Shown here in pieces: positions 6,838-12,716 of a stretch of DNA of 12,720 nt. Source of the DNA: Bacteroidales bacterium. Lineage in GTDB: Bacteria > Bacteroidota > Bacteroidia > Bacteroidales > Muribaculaceae. The stretch lies in contig JAUNCU010000007.1 in assembly GCA_030526455.1 (NCBI GenBank), positions 1 to 12,720 on the forward strand, in the 5' to 3' direction. The first letter of the stretch is position 1; every line of letters begins with the position of its first letter. Made by a program: the position numbers and the translations under genes. Below the pieces are notes generated by a model that had not been told where the DNA came from, did not search any database, and saw only the letters and a program-made list of their open reading frames with translations.

Positions 6838-7545
6838 TTACCTCTGGATGGGCCAGGGGAAGTTTTCTATTTGTTGTTCCAGTTGTTTTTCTTGGCCTCC
6901 TAGGTATTGGTTGAGGAGGGTGTGGAAGGCGGGGGAGTGGTCGAAGTGGGTGAGGTGGGCGAGTTCGTGGCACACTACGCATCTCACCAGCGGCTCGGGC
7001 ATGAGCATGAGGTGGCGCGAGAGTTGGATCACGCCCGAGCGGGTGCAGTGACCTAGTTTTTTCATGCCGCGGCCTATCTCGAAGCGCTTCGGCTGCAGCC
7101 CCAGTCGCTGCGCCTCGGCCTCCGCCAAGGGGATGAGGTAGCGGTGGGCCACGCGGCCAAGGAGATCGGTTATTATCCTCGAAATCACGTCGCTGTGGGC
7201 GTCGAAGTCGAAATTGCTGGGCAGGTGCAGGTAGAGCGATTTTTTGTCGGCAGGGTCGATGCCCGCCGCGAAGGTGGTGTGGAGCGACGGGTCGCCAGTG
7301 ATGGTGAGCGTGGTGTTGAAGCAGGGAATCACCTGTCCGGGGTAGAACGTGACTTCGCGGCGCGGGGCTTTGCGAATGCCCTCGCGGCAATTGTCCACCG
7401 CCTGGATAAACCTCTCAGCCGTGATGCCCACGGGCGCCGAGGCGTGGAGTCTGCCGTTTTTCCAGCGAAAGCGCACGTTGCGCATGCCCTTGCGGAGCAC
7501 GATAGAGATGCGGCCAAATTCTGCGTCGTCGTGATAGCATTTCAT
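6838..7545 (-). CDS. YgjP/DUF45-family zinc metallopeptidase-like protein
   Basis: A cytoplasmic protein of the YgjP-like (DUF45, M48-like) metal-dependent hydrolase family; its substrate is unknown. The 235 residues show the family metal site near the C-terminus: C-H-E-L-A-H at 192-197 followed by H-F-D-H-S-P-A-F-H. His193 and His197 would be zinc ligands, Glu194 the catalytic base, and His203 the third ligand. Relatives usually carry a W-G-S-C-like motif before the metal site; here the matching place reads L-G-H-C, an unusual substitution. I chose the ATG at 7545 over the longer open frame (to 7608) because the family match starts there and GGGAGGAG lies seven bases upstream. It follows nadK by four bases, so the two are almost certainly co-transcribed. 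Confidence 0.85.
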   Translation of the reverse strand: MKCYHDDAEFGRISIVLRKGMRNVRFRWKNGRLHASAPVGITAERFIQAVDNCREGIRKAPRREVTFYPGQVIPCFNTTLTITGDPSLHTTFAAGIDPADKKSLYLHLPSNFDFDAHSDVISRIITDLLGRVAHRYLIPLAEAEAQRLGLQPKRFEIGRGMKKLGHCTRSGVIQLSRHLMLMPEPLVRCVVCHELAHLTHFDHSPAFHTLLNQYLGGQEKQLEQQIENFPWPIQR

Positions 7546-7549
7546 GCGC

Positions 7550-8428
7550 CTACTCCTCCCCTCTGTTGTCGCGGCCCCACATGAGTTTCGAGCGCAGCAC
7601 GCGGGCAAAGCGGTGTCCCTTGAGCATGATCACACGCGTGGGGAACGGCGCCTTGGCAATGCGCAGCGTGGTGCCGCTGGGCAGATCGATGGTTTCGCCG
7701 TCGACGCTCACCTGAAACACGCTGGCGCGGCTGCGGGCGGTGATGCGCAGCATGGAGGTGTCGCTAAACACCACCGGGCGCATGGTGAGCGAGTGGGGGG
7801 AGATGGGCGCCAGCGCAAAGCAGCGCGACTGCGGATGCAGGATGGGACCGCCCACACTCAAATTGTAGGCCGTGGAGCCGGTGGGCGTGCACAGCAGCAT
7901 GCCGTCGCCCTTGAAGGTGGTGAGCGCCACATCGTCGAGACTGGCGTCGACGTTGATCGACGACGACGTGTCCTGGCGCAGAATCGCCACCTCATTGAGC
8001 GCGAAAGGTTGGGCGATTTCAAAGCCTGGCGGCAGCAGCAACTGCAGCATCGAGCGCTCCTCCACATCGTAGTCGCCCGCCATGAGGCATTTCACCGCCT
8101 TCGCCGCCTCGCTGATGTCGACGGTGGTGAGGTAGCCCAAGTGGCCGGCGTTGATGCCCATGATGGGCGTGCCGTGGAGCGCCATCGCCTGGGCGGTGCG
8201 CAGGAAGGTGCCGTCGCCGCCTATGCTCAGTGCCACGTCGGCTGCCACGCCCTTGCGGTGCTCGAAGGTGGCCATAGCGGGCAGATTGCCCAACTGGCGC
8301 TCAAGAAACGCCACATAGTTCTGTTCGCCCCACAACTCCACACCGGCGGCCTGGAGTTCGGCAAGCAGTGTGGCTACGCCCGCAAGCGCCTCGTGCTGAA
8401 ATTCGTTGCCAAAAATCGCTATCTTCAT
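7550..8428 (-). CDS. nadK: NAD kinase
   Basis: Phosphorylates NAD to NADP in the cytoplasm, the only route to NADP in most bacteria. The 292 residues are a normal length. The nucleotide-binding motif G-G-D-G-T lies at 70-74, where the Asp is catalytic. It is followed by G-I-N-A-G-H-L-G-Y-L at about 91-100, N-E-V at about 145-147, and the hallmark D-G-M-L-L-C-T-P-T-G-S-T-A-Y with G-G-P-I-L-H-P at about 175-199. I chose the ATG at 8428 (MKIAIFGNEF) because the first beta strand starts there; an in-frame ATG four codons upstream (8440) is possible. It heads a two-gene unit with the YgjP-like gene and is divergent from the TPR/AraC regulator. Confidence 0.96.
   Translation of the reverse strand: MKIAIFGNEFQHEALAGVATLLAELQAAGVELWGEQNYVAFLERQLGNLPAMATFEHRKGVAADVALSIGGDGTFLRTAQAMALHGTPIMGINAGHLGYLTTVDISEAAKAVKCLMAGDYDVEERSMLQLLLPPGFEIAQPFALNEVAILRQDTSSSINVDASLDDVALTTFKGDGMLLCTPTGSTAYNLSVGGPILHPQSRCFALAPISPHSLTMRPVVFSDTSMLRITARSRASVFQVSVDGETIDLPSGTTLRIAKAPFPTRVIMLKGHRFARVLRSKLMWGRDNRGEE
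7553..7560 (-). promoter_or_regulatory. Shine-Dalgarno-like site for the YgjP-like gene
   Basis: GGGAGGAG on the minus strand ends seven bases before the ATG at 7545 and overlaps the last codons of nadK. It supports the shorter start. Bacteroidetes use Shine-Dalgarno pairing little, and the purines also encode Gly-Glu-Glu of NadK, so the match may be coincidental. Confidence 0.5.
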
Positions 8429-8460
8429 CGTTTCACGCAAAATGATAAGTTACCAAATCA

Positions 8461-8468
8461 CAAATTTA
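8461..8468 (-). promoter_or_regulatory. Candidate -7 element of nadK
   Basis: TAAATTTG on the minus strand matches TAnnTTTG and would give a leader of about 30 bases before the ATG at 8428. No convincing -33 box is seen at the usual distance (TGTGG is the nearest candidate), so the call is tentative. Confidence 0.45.
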
Positions 8469-8575
8469 CAACATTTCCCCGAACAATCCCACACCATCGC
8501 CCCGCGAAAAAAGCGGCCGCACCGATATTTTGACGATTTTATGCGCCTAACCGACGGCATAAACGTGGCAAGAAT

Positions 8576-8608
8576 TTTGGTATTTCGGCCTCGACGGTGC
8601 TATCTTTG
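8576..8608 (+). promoter_or_regulatory. Promoter of the TPR/AraC regulator, abutting the start codon
   Basis: TATCTTTG (8601-8608) fits TAnnTTTG exactly, and TTTG (8576-8579) lies 21 bases upstream, giving a complete Bacteroidetes -33/-7 pair. Transcription would be expected to begin near 8612, only about two bases before the ATG at 8614. The mRNA would then be leaderless or nearly so. Confidence 0.65.
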
Positions 8609-8613
8609 CAGTT

Positions 8614-9705
8614 ATGAATCATTTGTCAATTATTCTCGCACTCCTATTAGGCACGCTCTACACCCCGAAGCAGGCGTCGGATTTCTTCAAGAACGACCAG
8701 TTTGACTCGGCTGCGATTGCCTATCGCTATATCCTCGACACGAAACAGTATCCCAACGACACCGTGCGCTGCGACTATCTCGTGGCGCTCGTGAGCGTGA
8801 TGGCGGTCGACGACCCCGGCTCCTCCTATCTCCCCACAGCGCAGGAAGCCGCCCAATTGTGCCACCGCCTGGGGCTGTGGAGCACCGAGGCAGAAATGCT
8901 CTCACACATCGCCGCCTACCGTAGCGAACACGGCGACATGGACGGCGCCATCGCCATGGTGCGCAAGGCGGTGGAAGTGGCGAAAAAAGACACCTCCTTC
9001 CACGGCACCGTGTGCCGCGTGAATATGGGCAAACGCCTCGCCACGCTCTACACCCGCGCCGAACGCAATGCCGAGGGCATCGCCACCGACATGGAACTGC
9101 TGCGCGTGCTCGAAGCCGAGCGCAAGGCACACACCGACTTCGTCGACTTCTGCGAAGGGCAGGTGTTCTCGCAATTGGCGCTGCTCTACGCCCAGGACGG
9201 GAAAGAGGAGCAGGCGCGCCACTGGCTGAGCCGCGCCGAGCAGGCGGTGTGGAGCAAGGAACACCCGCTGCAGTCGGCCATGATGCTCAGCGCCGTGTAT
9301 GCGCGCATGGGCATGAAAGAGGAATTCTATGCCGCAGCCAGCGTCATCGACAGCGCCTACATCCCCCGCGAGTATAACTCCAATTTCATACGCCGCATCA
9401 AATATGCCGAAACCCTCGCCGACGTGATGGCACGCCGAGAAATGCAGACCGAAAACCTCAAAAAACGTGCTCGCCATAGGGCTGGTATCGGCCACGGTGA
9501 TTGCGGTGCTCCTCATGCTGGGCGTGGTGCATTACCGCCAGCGACAGCGCAGGGAGAACGCACGCTTCACCGACATCATCGCCAGCCTGAAGGAGGCCAA
9601 CCAAGCCGCCGACGCAAAGGGTGGGGGAGAAGACGCCTCGCAGCGCCTCTCGGCGGTGTTTGCCAGCATCATCCAGGTGATGGAGCACGATCGCCCCTTC
9701 CGTAA
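8614..9705 (+). CDS. TPR-like N-terminal part of a membrane AraC-type regulator (frame broken)
   Basis: The genuine part is about residues 1-284 (to about 9465). It starts with a short hydrophobic signal/anchor segment (MNHLSIILALLLGTLYT), then helix pairs of TPR type: F-F-K-N-D-Q-F-D-S-A-A-I-A-Y, L-A-T-L-Y-T-R-A-E-R-N, and L-A-L-L-Y-A-Q-D-G-K-E-E-Q-A-R near 190-205. After codon AAA-AAA at 9460-9465 the frame runs on for about 80 Arg/Gly/His-rich residues that look like out-of-frame translation of the next gene. The membrane helix and DNA-binding part continue in the +1 frame from 9467. With one A fewer, or two more, the product would read N-L-K-N-V-L-A-I-G-L and be one protein of about 578 residues. 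In such Bacteroidetes proteins the TPR part is thought to be a periplasmic or protein-binding sensor. The signal sensed is unknown. Confidence 0.75.
   Translation: MNHLSIILALLLGTLYTPKQASDFFKNDQFDSAAIAYRYILDTKQYPNDTVRCDYLVALVSVMAVDDPGSSYLPTAQEAAQLCHRLGLWSTEAEMLSHIAAYRSEHGDMDGAIAMVRKAVEVAKKDTSFHGTVCRVNMGKRLATLYTRAERNAEGIATDMELLRVLEAERKAHTDFVDFCEGQVFSQLALLYAQDGKEEQARHWLSRAEQAVWSKEHPLQSAMMLSAVYARMGMKEEFYAAASVIDSAYIPREYNSNFIRRIKYAETLADVMARREMQTENLKKRARHRAGIGHGDCGAPHAGRGALPPATAQGERTLHRHHRQPEGGQPSRRRKGWGRRRLAAPLGGVCQHHPGDGARSPLP
9460..9466 (+). other. Frame break at an A6 run between the TPR and membrane segments
   Basis: The upstream frame reads GAA AAC CTC AAA AAA CGT, and the downstream frame reads AAA AAC GTG CTC GCC ATA. 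The downstream frame is +1 to the upstream one, and its nearest upstream stop is TGA at 9425-9427. A one-base insertion in the A run explains it. The alternatives are a sequencing error, a natural mutation, or slippage by the polymerase or ribosome. Confidence 0.85.
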
Positions 9706-10351
9706 TGCCGAGTTCTATACCGACGACCTCGCCGAAGCCGTGGGCGCCGACAGCCACACCGTGGCAAAGGCCCTGAACTACGCCACACACCACAGTTTCG
9801 ACGCCTGGCTCGCGCGCTGGCGTAATACCGAAATCATTCGCCTGGTGAAGGAAAATCCGGGCATCGACGCTGCCCACTTGGCCACCCAGGTGGGATACGC
9901 CTCAGCCGACGACCTCTGCGAACGCTTCGAGACGCTCAACGGCATTTCGCTCCACACCTTCGTGAAAAAACTCACCGAAAGCGAACAGTCGTCGCAGAAC
10001 GCCAAGATGGAGAAACTGGGCGCGCTGCTGCGCACGCTGGTGGAGGAACGCCGCGTGTATCTCGACCCCAATCTTTCCATCGAGTCGCTGGCGGCACAGT
10101 TGGGCACCAACCGCAACACCCTCTCCATCGTGGTGCACAACACCTATGGCATGACCGTGAAGCAACTGGTGACCGAAAAACGCATCACCGTGGCCAAACA
10201 AATCCTCATGGCCGAACCCGAAGCCACCAATGCCGAGATAGCCTCGCGCTGCGGCTTCGCCGATGCCTCCACCTTCAACCGCCGCTTCAAGGCCCACACT
10301 GGCACCACCCCACGCGAGTGGTCGAAGCAGCCCCGCCAGCCCGAGCAGTAA
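9467..10351 (+). CDS. Membrane-anchored regulator part with two AraC-type DNA-binding domains
   Basis: The frame opens at GTG 9467 and encodes 294 residues; it probably belongs to the same gene as the TPR part upstream. It begins with a membrane helix at about 2-22 (LAIGLVSATVIAVLLMLGVV) ending in basic residues (HYRQRQRR). A linker follows, then two AraC/XylS-like double helix-turn-helix domains. Domain 1 is about 67-169 (Y-T-D-D-L-A-E-A-V-G ... V-G-Y-A-S-A-D-D-L-C-E-R-F). Domain 2 is about 186-287 (L-S-I-E-S-L-A-A-Q-L-G ... C-G-F-A-D-A-S-T-F-N-R-R-F-K). Domain 2 keeps the canonical pattern with G-T-T-P-R-E-W; domain 1 is more diverged and may not bind DNA. The order TPR, membrane helix, AraC domain suggests a one-component membrane regulator. 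A separately translated protein from the GTG is possible but less likely. Target genes are unknown. Confidence 0.8.
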   Translation: MLAIGLVSATVIAVLLMLGVVHYRQRQRRENARFTDIIASLKEANQAADAKGGGEDASQRLSAVFASIIQVMEHDRPFRNAEFYTDDLAEAVGADSHTVAKALNYATHHSFDAWLARWRNTEIIRLVKENPGIDAAHLATQVGYASADDLCERFETLNGISLHTFVKKLTESEQSSQNAKMEKLGALLRTLVEERRVYLDPNLSIESLAAQLGTNRNTLSIVVHNTYGMTVKQLVTEKRITVAKQILMAEPEATNAEIASRCGFADASTFNRRFKAHTGTTPREWSKQPRQPEQ

Positions 10352-10407
10352 CGCCACCCTCGCTGAGGCGCAGTGGTAAATCCCCCACCGCAGCGATGCC
10401 GAAAATA

Positions 10408-10446
10408 AAAAATGGCGAAAAGGGGACAGACCTTTTCGCCATTTTT
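10408..10446 (+). terminator. Terminator after the TPR/AraC regulator
   Basis: A perfect 16-bp stem (10408-10423 with 10431-10446) encloses the 7-base loop GGACAGA and ends in five T followed by GTTATTA. It lies 57 bases after the regulator stop. The stem begins with five A, so it could also stop transcription coming from the other side. A weaker GTGG/CCAC plus CGCTG/CAGCG hairpin (10361-10395) precedes it. The GGGGACAGACC core resembles sequences near REP/RAYT elements. Confidence 0.85.
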
Positions 10447-10482
10447 GTTATTAATCCACTATTGATAATCAATGGTTTAAAT

Positions 10483-10521
10483 TATTTTCGCTAAAGGGGA
10501 CCGTCCCCTTTAGCGAAAATA
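10483..10521 (-). repeat. Perfect 19-bp inverted repeat with GGGGAC core, probable terminator
   Basis: TATTTTCGCTAAAGGGGAC (10483-10501) and its exact complement (10503-10521) flank a single C. It lies about 50 bases past the stop of the minus-strand lipoprotein gene and can fold in both strands. It lacks a long U run outside the stem, but the stem arm itself supplies AAAATA. It probably ends the lipoprotein transcript. The core GGGGACCGTCCCC differs from an ordinary terminator and resembles a mobile palindromic repeat. Confidence 0.75.
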
Positions 10522-10572
10522 TAGTGTGTGGATTTGTCTTGTGATTTTGCCTTGCGGGTGGGCTCGGTGTGC

Positions 10573-11166
10573 TTACTCGATGACTTGGTCAACCGTCATG
10601 GTGCGGCCGATGACGTCCCACTTCGAGATGATGCCTTCCTTGCTGCCGGTCTTGATGGTCCAAGAGAACGACATGTGGCCGTGCAGACCACCTTGCGAGT
10701 TCATGATCACAGGGAAGATTGACGCTGGGCCGTAGATGAACTTGTGGTCGGGAGCGAAGTTGTCGAGTTTCGACTTGTCGCCCTTGAAGGTGGCGCTGGC
10801 TTTCACCTTAGTGCCCTTCTTCGCACCCTTCACCACGAAATAGCGCACGAAAGCGTTCTTGGCGCTCACGCCTGAGAGGTTGCCGCCGGTGAGCAGGTTG
10901 ATGGTGTTGTTCATCGAACTGTAAGCACCGTTTTCCATATCGTTGCCTTTGCCGTCGGGCAGGGTGTAGGTCACTTCCTTGCCGCTGGCGTCGAGGTAAG
11001 AGATTTCTACAGTGCCGAGGTCCATCATGCTGATGGGCACAGCCACGGCGTAGTGGATGGTGTAGGATTCGGTGGGGTTCTTAGGCTCGTCGCTGCCGCC
11101 GCATGCGGTGAACCCGAGCATGGCAATGGCTGCCATTGCTGCAAAAAAGATTTTCTTGAGTGTCAT
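10573..11166 (-). CDS. Putative lipoprotein of unknown function
   Basis: I do not recognise this 197-residue protein. It has a lipoprotein signal peptide (MTLKKIFFAAMAAIAMLGFTA) with the lipobox Cys at residue 22. The mature N-terminus C-G-G-S-D-E-P-K is acidic right after the Cys, as in Bacteroidetes lipoprotein export signals that direct proteins to the cell surface; surface exposure is an inference. The rest looks like a beta-rich domain (E-S-Y-T-I-H-Y-A-V-A-V, L-G-T-V-E-I-S-Y, V-T-Y-T-L-P-D-G-K-G) and ends M-T-V-D-Q-V-I-E. I chose the ATG at 11166 because the signal peptide begins there, although the frame is open to 11274. The gene stands alone with its own promoter and an A-rich leader, and is convergent with the TPR/AraC regulator. 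Confidence 0.85.
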   Translation of the reverse strand: MTLKKIFFAAMAAIAMLGFTACGGSDEPKNPTESYTIHYAVAVPISMMDLGTVEISYLDASGKEVTYTLPDGKGNDMENGAYSSMNNTINLLTGGNLSGVSAKNAFVRYFVVKGAKKGTKVKASATFKGDKSKLDNFAPDHKFIYGPASIFPVIMNSQGGLHGHMSFSWTIKTGSKEGIISKWDVIGRTMTVDQVIE

Positions 11167-11217
11167 GATAGATGTGAGTTTTGTTTGAATTGTTGTTATT
11201 ATTATTTTCACTGGCGC

Positions 11218-11225
11218 CAAAATTA
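11218..11225 (-). promoter_or_regulatory. Candidate -7 element of the lipoprotein gene
   Basis: TAATTTTG on the minus strand matches TAnnTTTG. The predicted leader of about 48 bases is strikingly A-rich (AATAATAATAACAACAA and similar) with no Shine-Dalgarno site, as in well-expressed Bacteroidetes genes. No clear -33 box is visible. Confidence 0.6.
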
Positions 11226-11256
11226 GTGCTTTTTCCCGACATACGCCCGCGCTCTC

Positions 11257-11272
11257 GCGCCCCGTGGGGCGC
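11257..11272. promoter_or_regulatory. GC-rich palindrome upstream of the lipoprotein promoter, possible operator
   Basis: GCGCCCC (11257-11263) and GGGGCGC (11266-11272) form a perfect 7-bp inverted repeat around GT. It would lie about 43-58 bases upstream of the predicted lipoprotein transcription start, a typical activator position. It also lies downstream of the serS terminator, so it does not seem to belong to serS. Confidence 0.4.
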
Positions 11273-11314
11273 AATATTGCTAAAATGCATGCCGAAATTG
11301 TGATTTTGCGCCCG

Positions 11315-11356
11315 AAAAAAAGGCTGCACCCGCGTTTTGTGTGGGGCGCAGCCTTT
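11315..11356 (-). terminator. Intrinsic terminator of serS
   Basis: AAAGGCTGC (11319-11327) pairs with GCAGCCTTT (11348-11356), and after one mismatch three more C-G pairs extend the stem. On the minus strand it is followed by a run of seven U (complement of 11315-11321). It starts about 30 bases after the serS stop. Confidence 0.85.
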
Positions 11357-11384
11357 GGCTAATATCTGATTTCAGAAAAATCGC

Positions 11385-12656
11385 TTAGTCGATGATATCG
11401 AAGCCGGTGTACTTCTGGAGCACGGCTGGCACCTTGATGCCTTCGGGAGTTTGGTTGTTTTCGAGCAGAGCGGCCATGATGCGAGGAAGGGCCAGTGCCG
11501 AGCCGTTGAGGGTGTGGCACAGGTGAGTCTTCTTGTCGTCGCCACGGTAGCGGCACTTCAGGCGGTTGGCCTGATAGGTCTCGAAGTTGGATACCGAACT
11601 CACCTCAAGCCAGCGCTCCTGTGCGCCGCTCCACACTTCGAAGTCGAAGGTGATGGCCGATGTGAAACTCATGTCGCCACCGCAAAGGCGCAGGATGTGC
11701 CAGGGCAATTCGAGTTTTTCGAGCAAGCCTTGCACGTGGTCCTTCATCTCCTCGAGGGCGGCGTAAGAATCTTCAGGCTTCTCGATGCGCACGATTTCCA
11801 CCTTGTCGAACTGGTGGAGGCGGTTCAAGCCACGCACGTCCTTGCCGTAACTGCCGGCTTCGCGGCGGAAGCAGGCGCTGTAGGCGCAGTTCTTCTTAGG
11901 CAGGTCGTCGCCAGCGATAATCACGTCGCGGTAGATGTTGGTCACAGGCACTTCTGCTGTGGGGATGAGGTAGAAGTCGTCGAGTTGGCAGTGATACATC
12001 TGGCCCTCCTTGTCGGGAAGTTGGCCGGTGCCAAGGCCCGAAGCCTCGTTCACCACGTAAGGGGGCTGGATTTCGGTGTAGCCAGCCTTGTTGGCTTCAT
12101 CGAGGAAGAACTGGATGAGGGCACGCTGCAGGCGAGCACCCTTGCCGATGTACACGGGGAAGCCCGCGCCGGTGATCTTCACACCCAGGTCGAAGTCGAT
12201 GAGGTTGTATTTCTTGGCGAGGTCCCAGTGTGGGAGAGCGTCTTCGCCCAGAGCAGGCTTTTCGCCGCCTTCCTTTTCCACCACGTTGTCGTCGGCAGTC
12301 TTGCCTTCGGGCACGCCTTCGTAGGGCACGTTGGGCACTGAGAGCAGCACTTCACGAATTTCGGCCTCGATAGCGGTGAGGCGGTCGTCGATTTCCTTGT
12401 TGGCGGCCTTCATGGCGCCCACTTGCTGCTTAGCCTCGTTGGCTTCATCTTTCTTTCCTTGCTTCATGAGGGCGCCAATTTGCGCAGCCATCTTGTTGAG
12501 TTCGGCGGCATTGTCGTCGCGCTGCTTCTGAATTTGCTTGCGCTGCTTGTCGAGTTCTACTACGCGCATAATAGGCTCGCGACCATCGAATTGCTTAACA
12601 GCCAATCGCTTGATCACTTCCTCAGGATTTTCGTGGATAAGTTGTAATGTAAGCAT
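11385..12656 (-). CDS. serS: Seryl-tRNA synthetase
   Basis: Class II aminoacyl-tRNA synthetase that charges tRNA-Ser, and tRNA-Sec where present, in the cytoplasm. The 423 residues match the family length. It starts M-L-T-L-Q-L-I-H-E-N-P-E, the standard SerRS opening, followed by the tRNA-binding coiled-coil arm at about 28-105. The catalytic core includes T-A-E-V-P at 233-237. Motif 2 at about 263-286 reads F-R-R-E-A-G-S-Y-G-K-D-V-R-G-L-N-R-L-H-Q-F. Motif 3 at about 382-401 reads T-L-N-G-S-A-L-A-L-P-R-I. I chose the ATG at 12656 over the open frame to 12695 for that opening. It is a single-gene unit with its own promoter and terminator. Confidence 0.98.
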   Translation of the reverse strand: MLTLQLIHENPEEVIKRLAVKQFDGREPIMRVVELDKQRKQIQKQRDDNAAELNKMAAQIGALMKQGKKDEANEAKQQVGAMKAANKEIDDRLTAIEAEIREVLLSVPNVPYEGVPEGKTADDNVVEKEGGEKPALGEDALPHWDLAKKYNLIDFDLGVKITGAGFPVYIGKGARLQRALIQFFLDEANKAGYTEIQPPYVVNEASGLGTGQLPDKEGQMYHCQLDDFYLIPTAEVPVTNIYRDVIIAGDDLPKKNCAYSACFRREAGSYGKDVRGLNRLHQFDKVEIVRIEKPEDSYAALEEMKDHVQGLLEKLELPWHILRLCGGDMSFTSAITFDFEVWSGAQERWLEVSSVSNFETYQANRLKCRYRGDDKKTHLCHTLNGSALALPRIMAALLENNQTPEGIKVPAVLQKYTGFDIID

Positions 12657-12708
12657 TTTATCTTGATGTTTTAGTGTTGTTCGAAAGCGTGTCACTCTAA
12701 GTAACCTA

Positions 12709-12716
12709 CAAAATTA
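12709..12716 (-). promoter_or_regulatory. Candidate -7 element of serS
   Basis: TAATTTTG on the minus strand matches TAnnTTTG. The leader of about 49 bases to the ATG at 12656 ends in an A-rich stretch (AAAACATCAAGATAAA). The -33 region lies beyond the right edge of the window. Confidence 0.55.

Noticed and set aside
7544..8533. Plus-strand open frame of 329 codons opposite nadK
   Set aside because: Antisense shadow of a clearly identified NAD kinase; the composition is His/Arg/Gly-rich with no family pattern.
9457..9467. Programmed -1 frameshift at the A6 run
   Set aside because: The continuing frame is +1 (or -2), not -1, and the heptamer is C-AAA-AAA rather than a classic slippery site; no following pseudoknot is obvious.
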